Notes under the pieces: model-generated | Told to the model about the DNA's origin: nothing | The model's input: only the letters and a program-made list of their open reading frames with translations | The model's database searches: none | Shown: in pieces, positions 54,988 to 62,946 of the stretch | Position numbering within the stretch: position 1 is the first letter of the stretch | Layout of the letters: every line of letters begins with the position of its first letter | Source: Arthrobacter sp. EPSL27 | Lineage (GTDB): Bacteria > Actinomycetota > Actinomycetes > Actinomycetales > Micrococcaceae | Direction of reading: 5' to 3' | NCBI RefSeq assembly: GCF_001512305.1 | Contig: NZ_LNUT01000003.1 | Location: 186,001-250,000 of the forward strand | DNA: 64,000 nt | Program-made: the position numbers and the translations under genes

Positions 54988-55830
54988 TTTGCGGGCGTAA
55001 GTGTTGCCGGCTTTGGTGATGGGTCCTTGGTGGCGGGATTGGCCGGAGGAGTTCTCGCTGGGGACCAGCCCGAGGTAGGAGCCGATCGATGAACCGGTGA
55101 AGCGGGTCCAGTCCCCGATTTCCGCCGCGAGACCGAACGCGGTCGTGATGCGGATGCCACGCAGGCACATCAATGCCTCAATCACGGAGGTGTAGCGGCA
55201 GGCCGCGGCCGTGGCGGCGACCTGCCTATCGATCCTCTTAAGGTGTCCGGCGAGGAGTTCAGCCTGCTCGACGTCGGTCTCGTAGGTGAATTGCAGTGCC
55301 GGTTCGGTGAAGCGTTGGCGGTGCAGCCAGAGGCCGTGTTCCTTTGTCCACCTGGTCTCGTTGGGGTAGCGGATGCCGTGGCGCAGCAGGATGGCGTTCA
55401 CGTGCTGGCGGGCGTGCGCGAGGTCCTTGGCCGTGCCCGAGCGGAGCCTGGACAGGTCCCTGAGGGCCTCTTCCTCCGGGTCCGGGATCCGAACCTCGGT
55501 GACTGAACCGACCGCGAGCATTTCGGCCAGCGCCCGGGCGTCACGCCGGTCGGTCTTGATCCGGTCCCCGGGTGCGCGGAGCAGTTTCGAGGACGCCGCG
55601 ATCACGCAGTCGATTCCCGCGGCCCGCAGGTACCGGGCCAGGACGAACCCGGTGGGGCCGGATTCGTAGACGACCTTGACCGGCGCCTCTAACCGGCGAA
55701 TCCACTCCAGCACCATGGCCGGGTCAGCGCCCATGGTGTGCTTGTTGATTTCTCCGGTGTCCGGGTTCAGCGCGTGGCCTACGACGTTGACCGCGTGAAC
55801 ATCCAGACCAATGAAAGTATGCTCAAACAT
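54907..55830 (-). CDS. IS110-family transposase, 3'-truncated and fused to an HNH gene end
   Basis: 307 codons from ATG 55830, which has GGGAGG upstream. The RuvC-like DEDD catalytic residues are Asp10 (FIGLDVHA), Glu56 (VVYESGPTG), Asp94 and Asp97 (KTDRRDARAL). The second domain has CLRGIRITTAFGLAAEIGDW and GLVPSENSSGQSRHQG. Homology stops after ITKAGNTYARK, where the family normally goes on for about 80-100 residues. The last 26 codons instead equal the C-terminus of the DUF222/HNH protein. The enzyme is probably inactive. Confidence 0.85.
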   Translation of the reverse strand: MFEHTFIGLDVHAVNVVGHALNPDTGEINKHTMGADPAMVLEWIRRLEAPVKVVYESGPTGFVLARYLRAAGIDCVIAASSKLLRAPGDRIKTDRRDARALAEMLAVGSVTEVRIPDPEEEALRDLSRLRSGTAKDLAHARQHVNAILLRHGIRYPNETRWTKEHGLWLHRQRFTEPALQFTYETDVEQAELLAGHLKRIDRQVAATAAACRYTSVIEALMCLRGIRITTAFGLAAEIGDWTRFTGSSIGSYLGLVPSENSSGQSRHQGPITKAGNTYARKPPPHIDPHQTPRRNHYFHPQHHNTAA

Positions 55831-56122
55831 AGCCGGGACCTCCCAAACTTCGCATGTGGCACTACCATTGCATCCCCAAGAAGCCGCAAGGCCAAGGGAT
55901 CCGTCAATGGCAACCCACGGACCCTGTGAAACAGAAGGCCCCGGCCTCTTGCCGTCATCTCGCCCCGTCCGGGACACAGGACATCACCGCCGGGATCAAG
56001 GCCCGCAGCGCCGCCCACGCAGACGGGCCACCGAATAGACCAAAGCCGGCGCTGCAGGGACCGCCCGGCGATAATGGCCGGTCCCGAACGCGGCAGGGCC
56101 CTGACCCCTCACGTCATATCGT
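55831..56122 (-). other. Non-coding left end of the IS110 remnant; candidate bridge-RNA region
   Basis: About 290 bp upstream of the IS110 transposase start without a credible gene. In IS110-group elements the non-coding left end encodes a structured bridge RNA. GGCCCCGGCCTCTTGCC and GCCGGCGCTGCAGG are GC-rich blocks able to pair locally. The IS110 left boundary is not identifiable by eye. Confidence 0.35.
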
Positions 56123-56126
56123 CTAG

Positions 56127-57240
56127 CTGTACTGCCCAGGGACGTTGGTTCGGTGAATGTGATGACTCGCTGGAGTCGTTGACCTAAAGGTGAGGACCTC
56201 CGGTTGCACAGTGGAGTTGCTTAGACAACCGCTGAGGCGACCAGGAGGTCCTCAATGTCCCACGCTAATGCTGCATTGACTCCACGCCAACGTTTACGCG
56301 TTGCGCGTTTGATCGTTGACCACGGCTGGCCGGTTACGCGGGCTGCCGAACAGTTCAACTGTTCCTGGCCGACGGCCAAACGATGGGCTGCCCGCTACGC
56401 CGCGATGGGTGAGGCCGGCATGGCGGATAGATCCTCGCGCCCTCACCGGGTGACGAACCGGACGCCGCAGCAGCTCGTGCGCAAGGTCGTGCACTTACGC
56501 TGGAAGCAACGGCTGGGGCCGGTCGCGATCGGAGCGAAGCTGGCCATGCCGGCATCGACCGTTCACGCCGTCCTGGTCCGGTGCCGGCTGAACCGCCTAC
56601 ATCATGTGGACAAGCGCACCGGGGAAGTCATCCGCCGCTACGAGCATGAGATTCCCGGAGCGATGATCCACGTCGATGTGAAGAAACTCGGCAACATCCC
56701 GAACGGGGGCGGCTGGCGCTACGTCGGCAAGCAACTGGGCCACCGGAACCGTGCAACGACACCAGCCAGAACGGGCAGCCGCAGCCACCCGGTCATCGGC
56801 ACGGCCTACGTCCACACGGTCATCGACGACCACTCCCGGGTCGCCTATGCAGAGATCCACGGCGACGAAACAGCGGCCACCGCAGTCGGAGTGCTGAGGC
56901 GTGCAGTGTCCTGGTTTGCCGCCCGCGGCGTCACCGTCGAGCGGGTTCTCTCCGACAACGGATCGGCCTACAAATCCCACCTCTGGCGTGACACCTGCCG
57001 CGAGCTGGACATCAAGGCAAAGAAGACCCGGCCCTATCGCCCGCAGACCAACGGAAAGATCGAACGCTTCCACCGAACCCTCGCCGACGGGTGGGCATTC
57101 AAGCGCTTCTACGCCTCGGAATCAGCCCGCAGAAACGCCCTTCCGGCATGGCTTCACCACTACAATCACCACAGGCCCCACACCGCAATCGGAGGCCACC
57201 CGCCCATCAGCCGCTTAACCAACCTGCCTGGGCAGTACAG
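56127..57240 (+). mobile_element. IS481-family insertion sequence, apparently intact
   Basis: 1,114 bp between terminal inverted repeats of 24 bp with two mismatches: CTGTACTGCCCAGG.A.GTTGGTT at 56127-56150 and its complement at 57217-57240. CTAG flanks both ends (56123-56126 and 57241-57244), matching the CTAG target preference and duplication of IS481. One transposase gene fills it. The near-perfect ends suggest recent insertion. Confidence 0.85.
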
Positions 57241-57244
57241 CTAG
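56255..57244 (+). CDS. IS481-family transposase
   Basis: 329 residues. An N-terminal helix-turn-helix (LIVDHGWPVTRAAEQFNCSW) and a second HTH region lead to an rve integrase core with the DDE residues Asp141 (HVDVKKLG), Asp234 (LSDNGSAYK) and Glu270 (TNGKIERFH). All are intact. The stop TAG at 57242-57244 is not inside the element but is formed by the CTAG target duplication. ATG 56255 has CAGGAGG upstream. Nothing suggests inactivation. Confidence 0.93.
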   Translation: MSHANAALTPRQRLRVARLIVDHGWPVTRAAEQFNCSWPTAKRWAARYAAMGEAGMADRSSRPHRVTNRTPQQLVRKVVHLRWKQRLGPVAIGAKLAMPASTVHAVLVRCRLNRLHHVDKRTGEVIRRYEHEIPGAMIHVDVKKLGNIPNGGGWRYVGKQLGHRNRATTPARTGSRSHPVIGTAYVHTVIDDHSRVAYAEIHGDETAATAVGVLRRAVSWFAARGVTVERVLSDNGSAYKSHLWRDTCRELDIKAKKTRPYRPQTNGKIERFHRTLADGWAFKRFYASESARRNALPAWLHHYNHHRPHTAIGGHPPISRLTNLPGQYS

Positions 57245-57255
57245 CTGTTGATACG

Positions 57256-57657
57256 GGTTCTCGGCTCGAGCCGCTAGGGATCCCTGCCGGCTGCCGGCTT
57301 GCGTATAGTGCAGGTTTTCGGCTGAGCCTTGTGGGTGGAGCTGGTTATCCGGCTGCTGGTTCGGGTTCTTGGCTGGACTCTCCTGGTGGTCCGTCGCCTG
57401 TTGATGCGGTTCTCGACTGACCCTCGGGGGCGGATCCGGCAAGCCGGCCACTGGTTCAGGTTCCCGACTGGACTGTCCCGAGCCGCTCATTCCGCCCGGT
57501 TGTTGACGCTGTTCCCCGCTGCGCCTCGCCCGCGAGACATGCTGCTTGCCCTCTGATGCGGTTCATCGCTGCCCCCTTGGCGGTTCCTACCCGCGGGCTT
57601 CTGGTGCGGTTTTCAGCTGGCCCCGAATGATCTGCGCCTCCGAGCAAATTTCTGCTA
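57256..57657. repeat. Array of about eight degenerate ~50-bp tandem repeats
   Basis: A GGTTCTCGGCTGG-like motif begins at 57256, 57313, 57364, 57408, 57459, 57510, 57560 and 57608, spaced 57, 51, 44, 51, 51, 50 and 48 bp. Units often end in CTGTTGATGC or similar. The array starts directly at the right end of the IS481 element. On the minus strand part of it reads as SREP/KNPNQQP-like peptides, but no gene is supported. It fills most of 57245-57736. Confidence 0.6.
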
Positions 57658-57664
57658 GTCATCC

Positions 57665-57696
57665 GGGGGCAGACTCCACCCGTGAAGTCTGCCCCC
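57665..57696. terminator. Hairpin after the HNH gene
   Basis: GGGGGCAGACT pairs perfectly with AGTCTGCCCCC over a 10-base loop, 40 bp past the HNH stop on the minus strand. A T-run is lacking right after the stem. Confidence 0.6.
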
Positions 57697-57721
57697 GCGG
57701 AGATGAACCAACCGGACTGGC

Positions 57722-57817
57722 TGGACACGGCCTTGTTCAGGCTGCGGTGCCGAGATCTACGGGGTGGAAGTAGTGGTTGCGGCGGGGTTTTTGGTGGGGG
57801 TCGATGTGGGGTGGCGG
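57722..57817. repeat. Right copy of the direct repeat (inside the intact HNH gene end)
   Basis: Same orientation as 54894-54987; the 57-bp core is almost identical. The two copies bracket a 2.8-kb segment with the IS110 remnant, IS481 and the 50-bp array, which recombination could delete. Confidence 0.8.
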
Positions 57818-59434
57818 GATGAACCAGGGGATGCCGGTGTGGAGTTGGATGGTCCATTGTTCTTTGTGGATCAGGTGGTGGTGGCGTGAGCAGAGCATGA
57901 CGCCGTTGTCGGTGCCGGTGGTGCCGCCGCGGGACCAGTAGGTGATGTGGTGGGCCTCGCACCAGGTGGCGGGGATGGTGCAGCCGGGGAACGCGCAGCC
58001 GAGGTCGCGGGCGGTAAGGGCTTTGCGGATGTGGGGCGGGAAGATCCGGGAGGTGCGGCCGATGTCGAGGATCCGGCCGGTTCCGCCGAGAAGGACCGGG
58101 ATGATGTCAGCGTCGCAGGCGATTTTCCGGACCGTGGAGGCGGTCACGGGGCCAGTGAACAGCATGGTCCCGGTGTTCCCGGTGTTCCCGAGGCTTTCGA
58201 GGCGGGCGAGGAGGTCCCGGTAGTCGATGGTGACCATGACCTGGGGCCGGAGCCCGCCGGTCGCGGGCAGCCCGCCGGCGGCCAGCCCGGCTTTGCAGCC
58301 GCCGACGAGGCCGTCGAGGCGTTTCTGCGGCTGGGTGCGGAGGTCGAGCGGGACACCGTCACCGGCACCCCCGTCCGCGGCATCGGCTCCCGTGCCGGTG
58401 GCGCGGGGGTTGGTGCCGGTGTTCATGACGGTCAGGAGCTGTTCGAACTGTTCGGGAGTTGCGAAGATCTCCAGATGGTGCAGGCCGTGGCGGGGTTTGC
58501 GGATGAAGGCGCCTTGGAGTTGGCGGAGGAGTTCCTCGGACGGTTCGGCCCCGTCCTGATCGAGCGCATCAACCCATTTCCGCGCCACCCGGGCCAGGAA
58601 ATCCGCATCGTCCTCCACCGCGACCCGGGTCAGGGCGTGCTCCATCCGGTCCGCGGCCTCCGGAGAGCACGTATGCCGGACCCGGTCCAGGGCCAGGGTG
58701 ATGATGGTCGCGGACCGGGAGCCGACCTCCCCGGCCGCGACGGCGGCACCGAGTTCCCCGCGCACCGCAGGCAACACTTCACCCGTGAAGCCCTGCCGCG
58801 GCAACAGACTCTCGGACAGGGCCAGCCGGCGGCGGGCCTCCGCGGCGCTGATCCGCAACCGCGCCCGCAAGAACTCTGTGGTGTTCCGATACCCGTCATC
58901 CACCACCGCAGCCGCAGCCTCATCGTCCGCGGACATGGAAGCCCCAGCAACGGTCCCGGCGTCGGACCCGGACTTCGCGGGCAAATCACCGGAACCCTCT
59001 ACCGCTGACGGGGTCCCATAGCCCGAATCATCACGCCAGCCGGCCGGCGCACCGGGTGCAGCATCCGTCATCGCGGGCGTCGTCCGGCTACCCGGATCGT
59101 CGCGCCAGCCCGTGGTCCACGAGGTATTGGCCTTCGCTGCGGCGGCCTGCTTCCTGGTCCGCTCCACGGCCCCGGCCGCGGCGATCTGCAAATGCTCGAT
59201 GTGCCGCGACGCCTCCTCCACCCGCCCGGCGACATCCGACGCCTCCCGGAACCCCCACGACGCGGAATCCCCTGCCGCCCGCGACCCCGCATCCCGCAGG
59301 AGCTCCAAGGCCGCATCCACCGCCTCCGCGACGCTCAAGCGGCCCGCACCGGAGTCCCCGGCCGGAAGGTCACTCCGGCCTGCGTCTTCAACGGTGTTGA
59401 AATCAATGGTGATGAAATCCTGGGAGGCTTTCAT
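57737..59434 (-). CDS. DUF222/HNH endonuclease (13E12-repeat type)
   Basis: 565 residues. An N-terminal DUF222 region with helices (ISAAEARRRLALSESLLPRQ, PQKRLDGLVGG) leads to a C-terminal HNH nuclease: LGCAFPGCTIPATWCEAHHIT (as CAFPGCTIPATWCEAHH), then NGVMLCSRHHHLIH, with zinc-type cysteines. The family is multi-copy in actinobacteria and often near mobile DNA; its biological role is unresolved. ATG 59434 is the start. Residues 100-165 hold a Gly/Asp-rich repeat (GWRDD units). Divergent from prfC. Confidence 0.9.
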   Translation of the reverse strand: MKASQDFITIDFNTVEDAGRSDLPAGDSGAGRLSVAEAVDAALELLRDAGSRAAGDSASWGFREASDVAGRVEEASRHIEHLQIAAAGAVERTRKQAAAAKANTSWTTGWRDDPGSRTTPAMTDAAPGAPAGWRDDSGYGTPSAVEGSGDLPAKSGSDAGTVAGASMSADDEAAAAVVDDGYRNTTEFLRARLRISAAEARRRLALSESLLPRQGFTGEVLPAVRGELGAAVAAGEVGSRSATIITLALDRVRHTCSPEAADRMEHALTRVAVEDDADFLARVARKWVDALDQDGAEPSEELLRQLQGAFIRKPRHGLHHLEIFATPEQFEQLLTVMNTGTNPRATGTGADAADGGAGDGVPLDLRTQPQKRLDGLVGGCKAGLAAGGLPATGGLRPQVMVTIDYRDLLARLESLGNTGNTGTMLFTGPVTASTVRKIACDADIIPVLLGGTGRILDIGRTSRIFPPHIRKALTARDLGCAFPGCTIPATWCEAHHITYWSRGGTTGTDNGVMLCSRHHHLIHKEQWTIQLHTGIPWFIPPPHIDPHQKPRRNHYFHPVDLGTAA

Positions 59435-59715
59435 GGAACCATTCCATCAAGGACCACTGACATTCTTTGCGGTCCCGCGAAACATCCCAGAACACCGGGG
59501 CGGCTACTCGCACGGCCAGCGAAATCCGCGCCGGCGCCGCTGTCCACGCCGCTGTCCACGCCGGAGGTCCTGCCCGGAGCGCGCCCCAGCCCGCGCTTCG
59601 CAGCGCCGGCACGGGCTGCGATAAACTTGGAGTCTGTGGGTCCACCGGCCGCCCGGCGCCCCACCCCGGCCCTTCACCCCACCAACCACTCCAATGCAGC
59701 AGCGAAAGTAGCCCC

Positions 59716-61329
59716 GTGTCTCAAGAAGTCCTTAGCCCCGCCCGAGTCCAGGAGATTCACAAGCAGGCGGCCCGGCGTCGGACTTTCGCGGTCATTTCGC
59801 ACCCCGACGCCGGCAAGTCCACCCTGACCGAGGCGCTCGCGCTGCACGCGAAGGTGATCGGCACCGCCGGCGCCTCCAGCGGCAAGGCCAACCGCAAGGA
59901 AACGGTCTCGGACTGGATGCAGATGGAGAAGGACCGCGGCATCTCGATCAGCTCCGCGGCCCTGCAGTTCGCCTACCGGGACACGGTCATCAACCTGCTG
60001 GACACCCCCGGCCACGCCGACTTCTCCGAGGACACCTACCGGGTGCTGGCCGCCGTCGACTGTGCCGTGATGCTGGTCGACGCCGCCAAGGGCCTGGAAA
60101 CCCAGACCATGAAGCTCTTCGAGGTCTGCAAACAGCGCAACCTGCCCATCATCACCGTGATCAACAAGTGGGACCGCCCGGGCCTCGACGCGCTGGCCCT
60201 CATGGACGAGATCACCGAACGCACCGGCCTCCAACCGATGCCGCTGACCTGGGCTGTTGGCATTTCCGGCGACTTCCGCGGCGTCTGGGACCTGCGCAAC
60301 GACCGGTTCGCCCAGTTCAAGCGCAACAACGCCGGCGCCAACATTGCCCTCACCGAGTACTTCACCCCGGAGGAAGCCGCGGCCAGCCAGGGCGACGACT
60401 GGTCAAACGCCGTGGACGAGGCCGGGCTGGTCATCGAGTCCAACCTGGCGTTCGACGTCGACGCCTTCCACGCCGGCAAAGCCACTCCCATCCTCTTCAG
60501 CTCCGCCGCATTGAACTTCGGGGTGAAGGAAATCCTGGACGCCCTGGTGGACTTCGCGCCGCCCGCCGCCCCGCGGCCCGACGTCGACGGTGACCCGCGG
60601 CCCGTCGACGCGCCCTTCGCCGGGTTCGTATTCAAGGTCCAGGCCGGTATGAACAAGGCGCACCGGGACCATGTCGCCTTCATCCGGGTCTGCTCCGGCG
60701 TCTTCGAGCGCGGCATGGTGGTCACCCAGTCCCGGACCGGAAAGTCGTTCGCCACCAAATACGCCCAGCAGGTCTTCGGCCGGGAACGCGAGGTCATTGA
60801 CGAGGCCTTCCCCGGCGACGTCGTGGGCCTGGTGAACGCCTCCTCGCTGCGGGTGGGCGACAGCCTGTTCCTGGAACAGCCGGTGGAATTCCCCGCCATC
60901 CCGCTGTTCGCCCCGGAGCACTTCCAGGTGGCGCGCTCCAAGGACCCCAGCCGCTTCAAGCAATTCCGCCGCGGCATCGAGCAACTGGAGCACGAGGGTG
61001 TTATCCAGGTCCTCCGCTCGGACGTCCGCGGCGACCAGGCCCCGGTGCTGGCCGCCGTCGGGCCCATGCAGTTCGAAGTGGTGGAAGACCGGATGGCGCA
61101 CGATTTCAGTGCGCCGATGCGGCTGGAACGTCTGCCCTACTCCATCGCCAGGATCTCGACGGCGGAAGCCATGCCTGCGCTGGCCAATGTGCCTGGCGCC
61201 GAGGTGCTGCTGCGGTCCGACGGCGAGTACCTGGCCCTGTTCAACGACGTCTGGGCCCTGCGCCGGATCGAGAAGAACCACCCGGACCTGACCCTGCTGC
61301 CGATCGGCACGCACAACCCCGCCAAGTAA
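59716..61329 (+). CDS. prfC: Peptide chain release factor 3
   Basis: 537 residues. The GTPase G1 loop SHPDAGKSTL, G2/G3 with DRGISISSAAL and LLDTPGHADFSEDTYR, and G4 INKWDRPG are complete; domains II and III follow with AAVGPMQFEVVEDR near the end. RF3 recycles RF1 and RF2 after termination. The GTG at 59716 matches the family start; the longer upstream frame contains a duplicated CGCTGTCCACGC and is not coding. TAAACT near 59622 may be a -10 element in the 281-bp gap after the HNH gene. Confidence 0.95.
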   Translation: MSQEVLSPARVQEIHKQAARRRTFAVISHPDAGKSTLTEALALHAKVIGTAGASSGKANRKETVSDWMQMEKDRGISISSAALQFAYRDTVINLLDTPGHADFSEDTYRVLAAVDCAVMLVDAAKGLETQTMKLFEVCKQRNLPIITVINKWDRPGLDALALMDEITERTGLQPMPLTWAVGISGDFRGVWDLRNDRFAQFKRNNAGANIALTEYFTPEEAAASQGDDWSNAVDEAGLVIESNLAFDVDAFHAGKATPILFSSAALNFGVKEILDALVDFAPPAAPRPDVDGDPRPVDAPFAGFVFKVQAGMNKAHRDHVAFIRVCSGVFERGMVVTQSRTGKSFATKYAQQVFGREREVIDEAFPGDVVGLVNASSLRVGDSLFLEQPVEFPAIPLFAPEHFQVARSKDPSRFKQFRRGIEQLEHEGVIQVLRSDVRGDQAPVLAAVGPMQFEVVEDRMAHDFSAPMRLERLPYSIARISTAEAMPALANVPGAEVLLRSDGEYLALFNDVWALRRIEKNHPDLTLLPIGTHNPAK

Positions 61330-61330
61330 C

Positions 61331-61350
61331 GGCCGGGCTCCCGCCCGGCC
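61331..61350 (+). terminator. GC-rich hairpin after prfC
   Basis: GGCCGGGC pairs perfectly with GCCCGGCC over a TCCC loop, 2 bp after the prfC stop codon. GGGGGAGCC follows, with no T-run. Confidence 0.6.
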
Positions 61351-61507
61351 GGGGGAGCCGGCCGGGGAAACGAACTTCCTGAATCCGCTTTCCGCGGTAC
61401 CATAAGTAGCCTTGCTACTTTGGGGGCGCCGGCCGACTGTGCCGGCTTGAAGGACTGATCTGTCCGATTCCACGTGCGGACCCGTAACAAGGGAACAAGA
61501 CAACTCG

Positions 61508-62878
61508 TTGACGACGACACCTATGGAATCCGGCTTTCTGCTCAGCGGACGGTACCGGATCGGAGCTTCCATTGGCAGGGGAAGCCAATCAACGGTTTAC
61601 AGCGCCTACGACGAGCTGCTGCAGCGCGACGTGGCGGTCAAACTCTTCCGCAGTGACGCCGGCGATCTCGACCACACCCGGCGGCAGGGCCAGGAAGTGC
61701 GGATTCTCGCCGGAATGAGCCACCACGCCCTGGTGACGCTGTTCGACGCCGGGGCCGACCTCAGCGATCCCGAGTCGCGGCGGACTTACCTCGTGATGGA
61801 ACTCGTGCGCGGGCAGGACCTGCGCCACCGGGCCGTCCAAGGCCCGCTGTCCGCAGCGCACATGGCCCATATCGGCTATGACCTCGCTGACGGGCTCTCC
61901 TACATCCACCACCACGGGATTGTGCACCGCGACATCAAACCGGCGAACATCCTGCTGGTGGACTACAGCAGCGACGACCGGCGCCCCCGGGCCAAGCTCA
62001 CCGACTTCGGCGTCGCGGCCATTATGGGACACAACCGCTCGGACGACGACGGCGGCACATCGGGGACGCCCGCCTACCTGAGTCCGGAGCAGGCCAGCGG
62101 CGGACCTGCCGGCCCGGCCAGCGACATCTACTCGCTCGGGCTGGTGCTGCTCGAAGGACTGACCGGAAAGATGGCCTACCCGGGCGCACCGATCCAGTCG
62201 GCAGTCGCGCGGCTGCTGCACGATCCCCAGATCCCGGAGGAGCTGGCACCCATGTGGGTGGCGCTGCTGTCCTCCATGCTGTCCCGCGACCCGGCCGCCC
62301 GGCCGCAGGCGCGGGAGGTGTCCCTCGCCCTGCGCCAGGAAGTCATCAACGGCGCCGGCCGCCACCGGCAGCACCCTGCGGCGCCGGCCGACGAAGCAGG
62401 CCGGATGCGCGCCGTCGAGCGCTACCGGATCCTCGACACCCCCGCAGACGGCGCCTTCGACCGGATCGCGGCGCTCGCCGCCCGCGTCTTCTCGGTGCCG
62501 GTTGCGATCGTCAGCGTGGTGGACCACGACCGGATCTGGTTCAAGGCCCACCACGGCACGGACGTTGCCCAGATCGGCAGGGATCCGGGACTCTGCGCCT
62601 CGGCGATCCTGCAGGACGGGCCCTGGATTATCGAGGACGCCGCGCGGGACGCGCGGACGCTCGCCAACCCGCTCGTGGCCGGCGAGTTCGGACTGCAGTT
62701 CTATGCCGGGGTACCGCTGCGCACCCCGGACGGCCACAACCTCGGCACGTTCTGCATCCTGGACCGGGAGCCGCGGGAATTCAGCCCGGAGGACACTAAG
62801 ACGCTCGAGGACCTGGCCGCCATTGTCATGAACGACCTGGAGATGCGCCTGCAGAGCCGCCAGGCAATCGCCAGCTGA
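61508..62878 (+). CDS. Ser/Thr protein kinase fused to a GAF domain
   Basis: 456 residues. A Hanks-type kinase covers about 10-280: glycine loop IGRGSQSTVYSA, VAVKLF lysine, catalytic loop HRDIKPAN, DFGVAA, and GTPAYLSPEQA with GxxSDIYSLG. A GAF domain follows at about 300-450 (RIAALAARVFSVPVAIVSV, CASAILQDGPWIIEDA). There is no membrane helix or PASTA repeat, so it is a soluble kinase perhaps controlled by a ligand or redox cue on GAF. Start TTG 61508 (or ATG 61523) is uncertain. Confidence 0.88.
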   Translation: MTTTPMESGFLLSGRYRIGASIGRGSQSTVYSAYDELLQRDVAVKLFRSDAGDLDHTRRQGQEVRILAGMSHHALVTLFDAGADLSDPESRRTYLVMELVRGQDLRHRAVQGPLSAAHMAHIGYDLADGLSYIHHHGIVHRDIKPANILLVDYSSDDRRPRAKLTDFGVAAIMGHNRSDDDGGTSGTPAYLSPEQASGGPAGPASDIYSLGLVLLEGLTGKMAYPGAPIQSAVARLLHDPQIPEELAPMWVALLSSMLSRDPAARPQAREVSLALRQEVINGAGRHRQHPAAPADEAGRMRAVERYRILDTPADGAFDRIAALAARVFSVPVAIVSVVDHDRIWFKAHHGTDVAQIGRDPGLCASAILQDGPWIIEDAARDARTLANPLVAGEFGLQFYAGVPLRTPDGHNLGTFCILDREPREFSPEDTKTLEDLAAIVMNDLEMRLQSRQAIAS

Positions 62879-62898
62879 GTCCGCCGCCGCGGTCCGCT

Positions 62899-62946
62899 TA
62901 ACGCTTACTCTGTTTAACGCCTGCTCTGTTCAACGCTTTCCAGCGT
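62899..62946. repeat. Three-copy 16-bp tandem repeat
   Basis: TAACGCTTACTCTGTT, then TAACGCCTGCTCTGTT, then a decayed CAACGCTTTCC copy at 62931. It fills the gap between the convergent kinase and PucR genes and runs into the PucR stop codon. Confidence 0.6.

Noticed and set aside
57215..57490. Reverse open frame with repeated SREP/NPNQQP-like peptides
   Set aside because: It crosses the IS481 end and only mirrors the 50-bp DNA repeat; no start site or domain.
57256..57657. CRISPR array
   Set aside because: Repeats are too degenerate, spacers are not distinct from repeats, and no cas gene is present.
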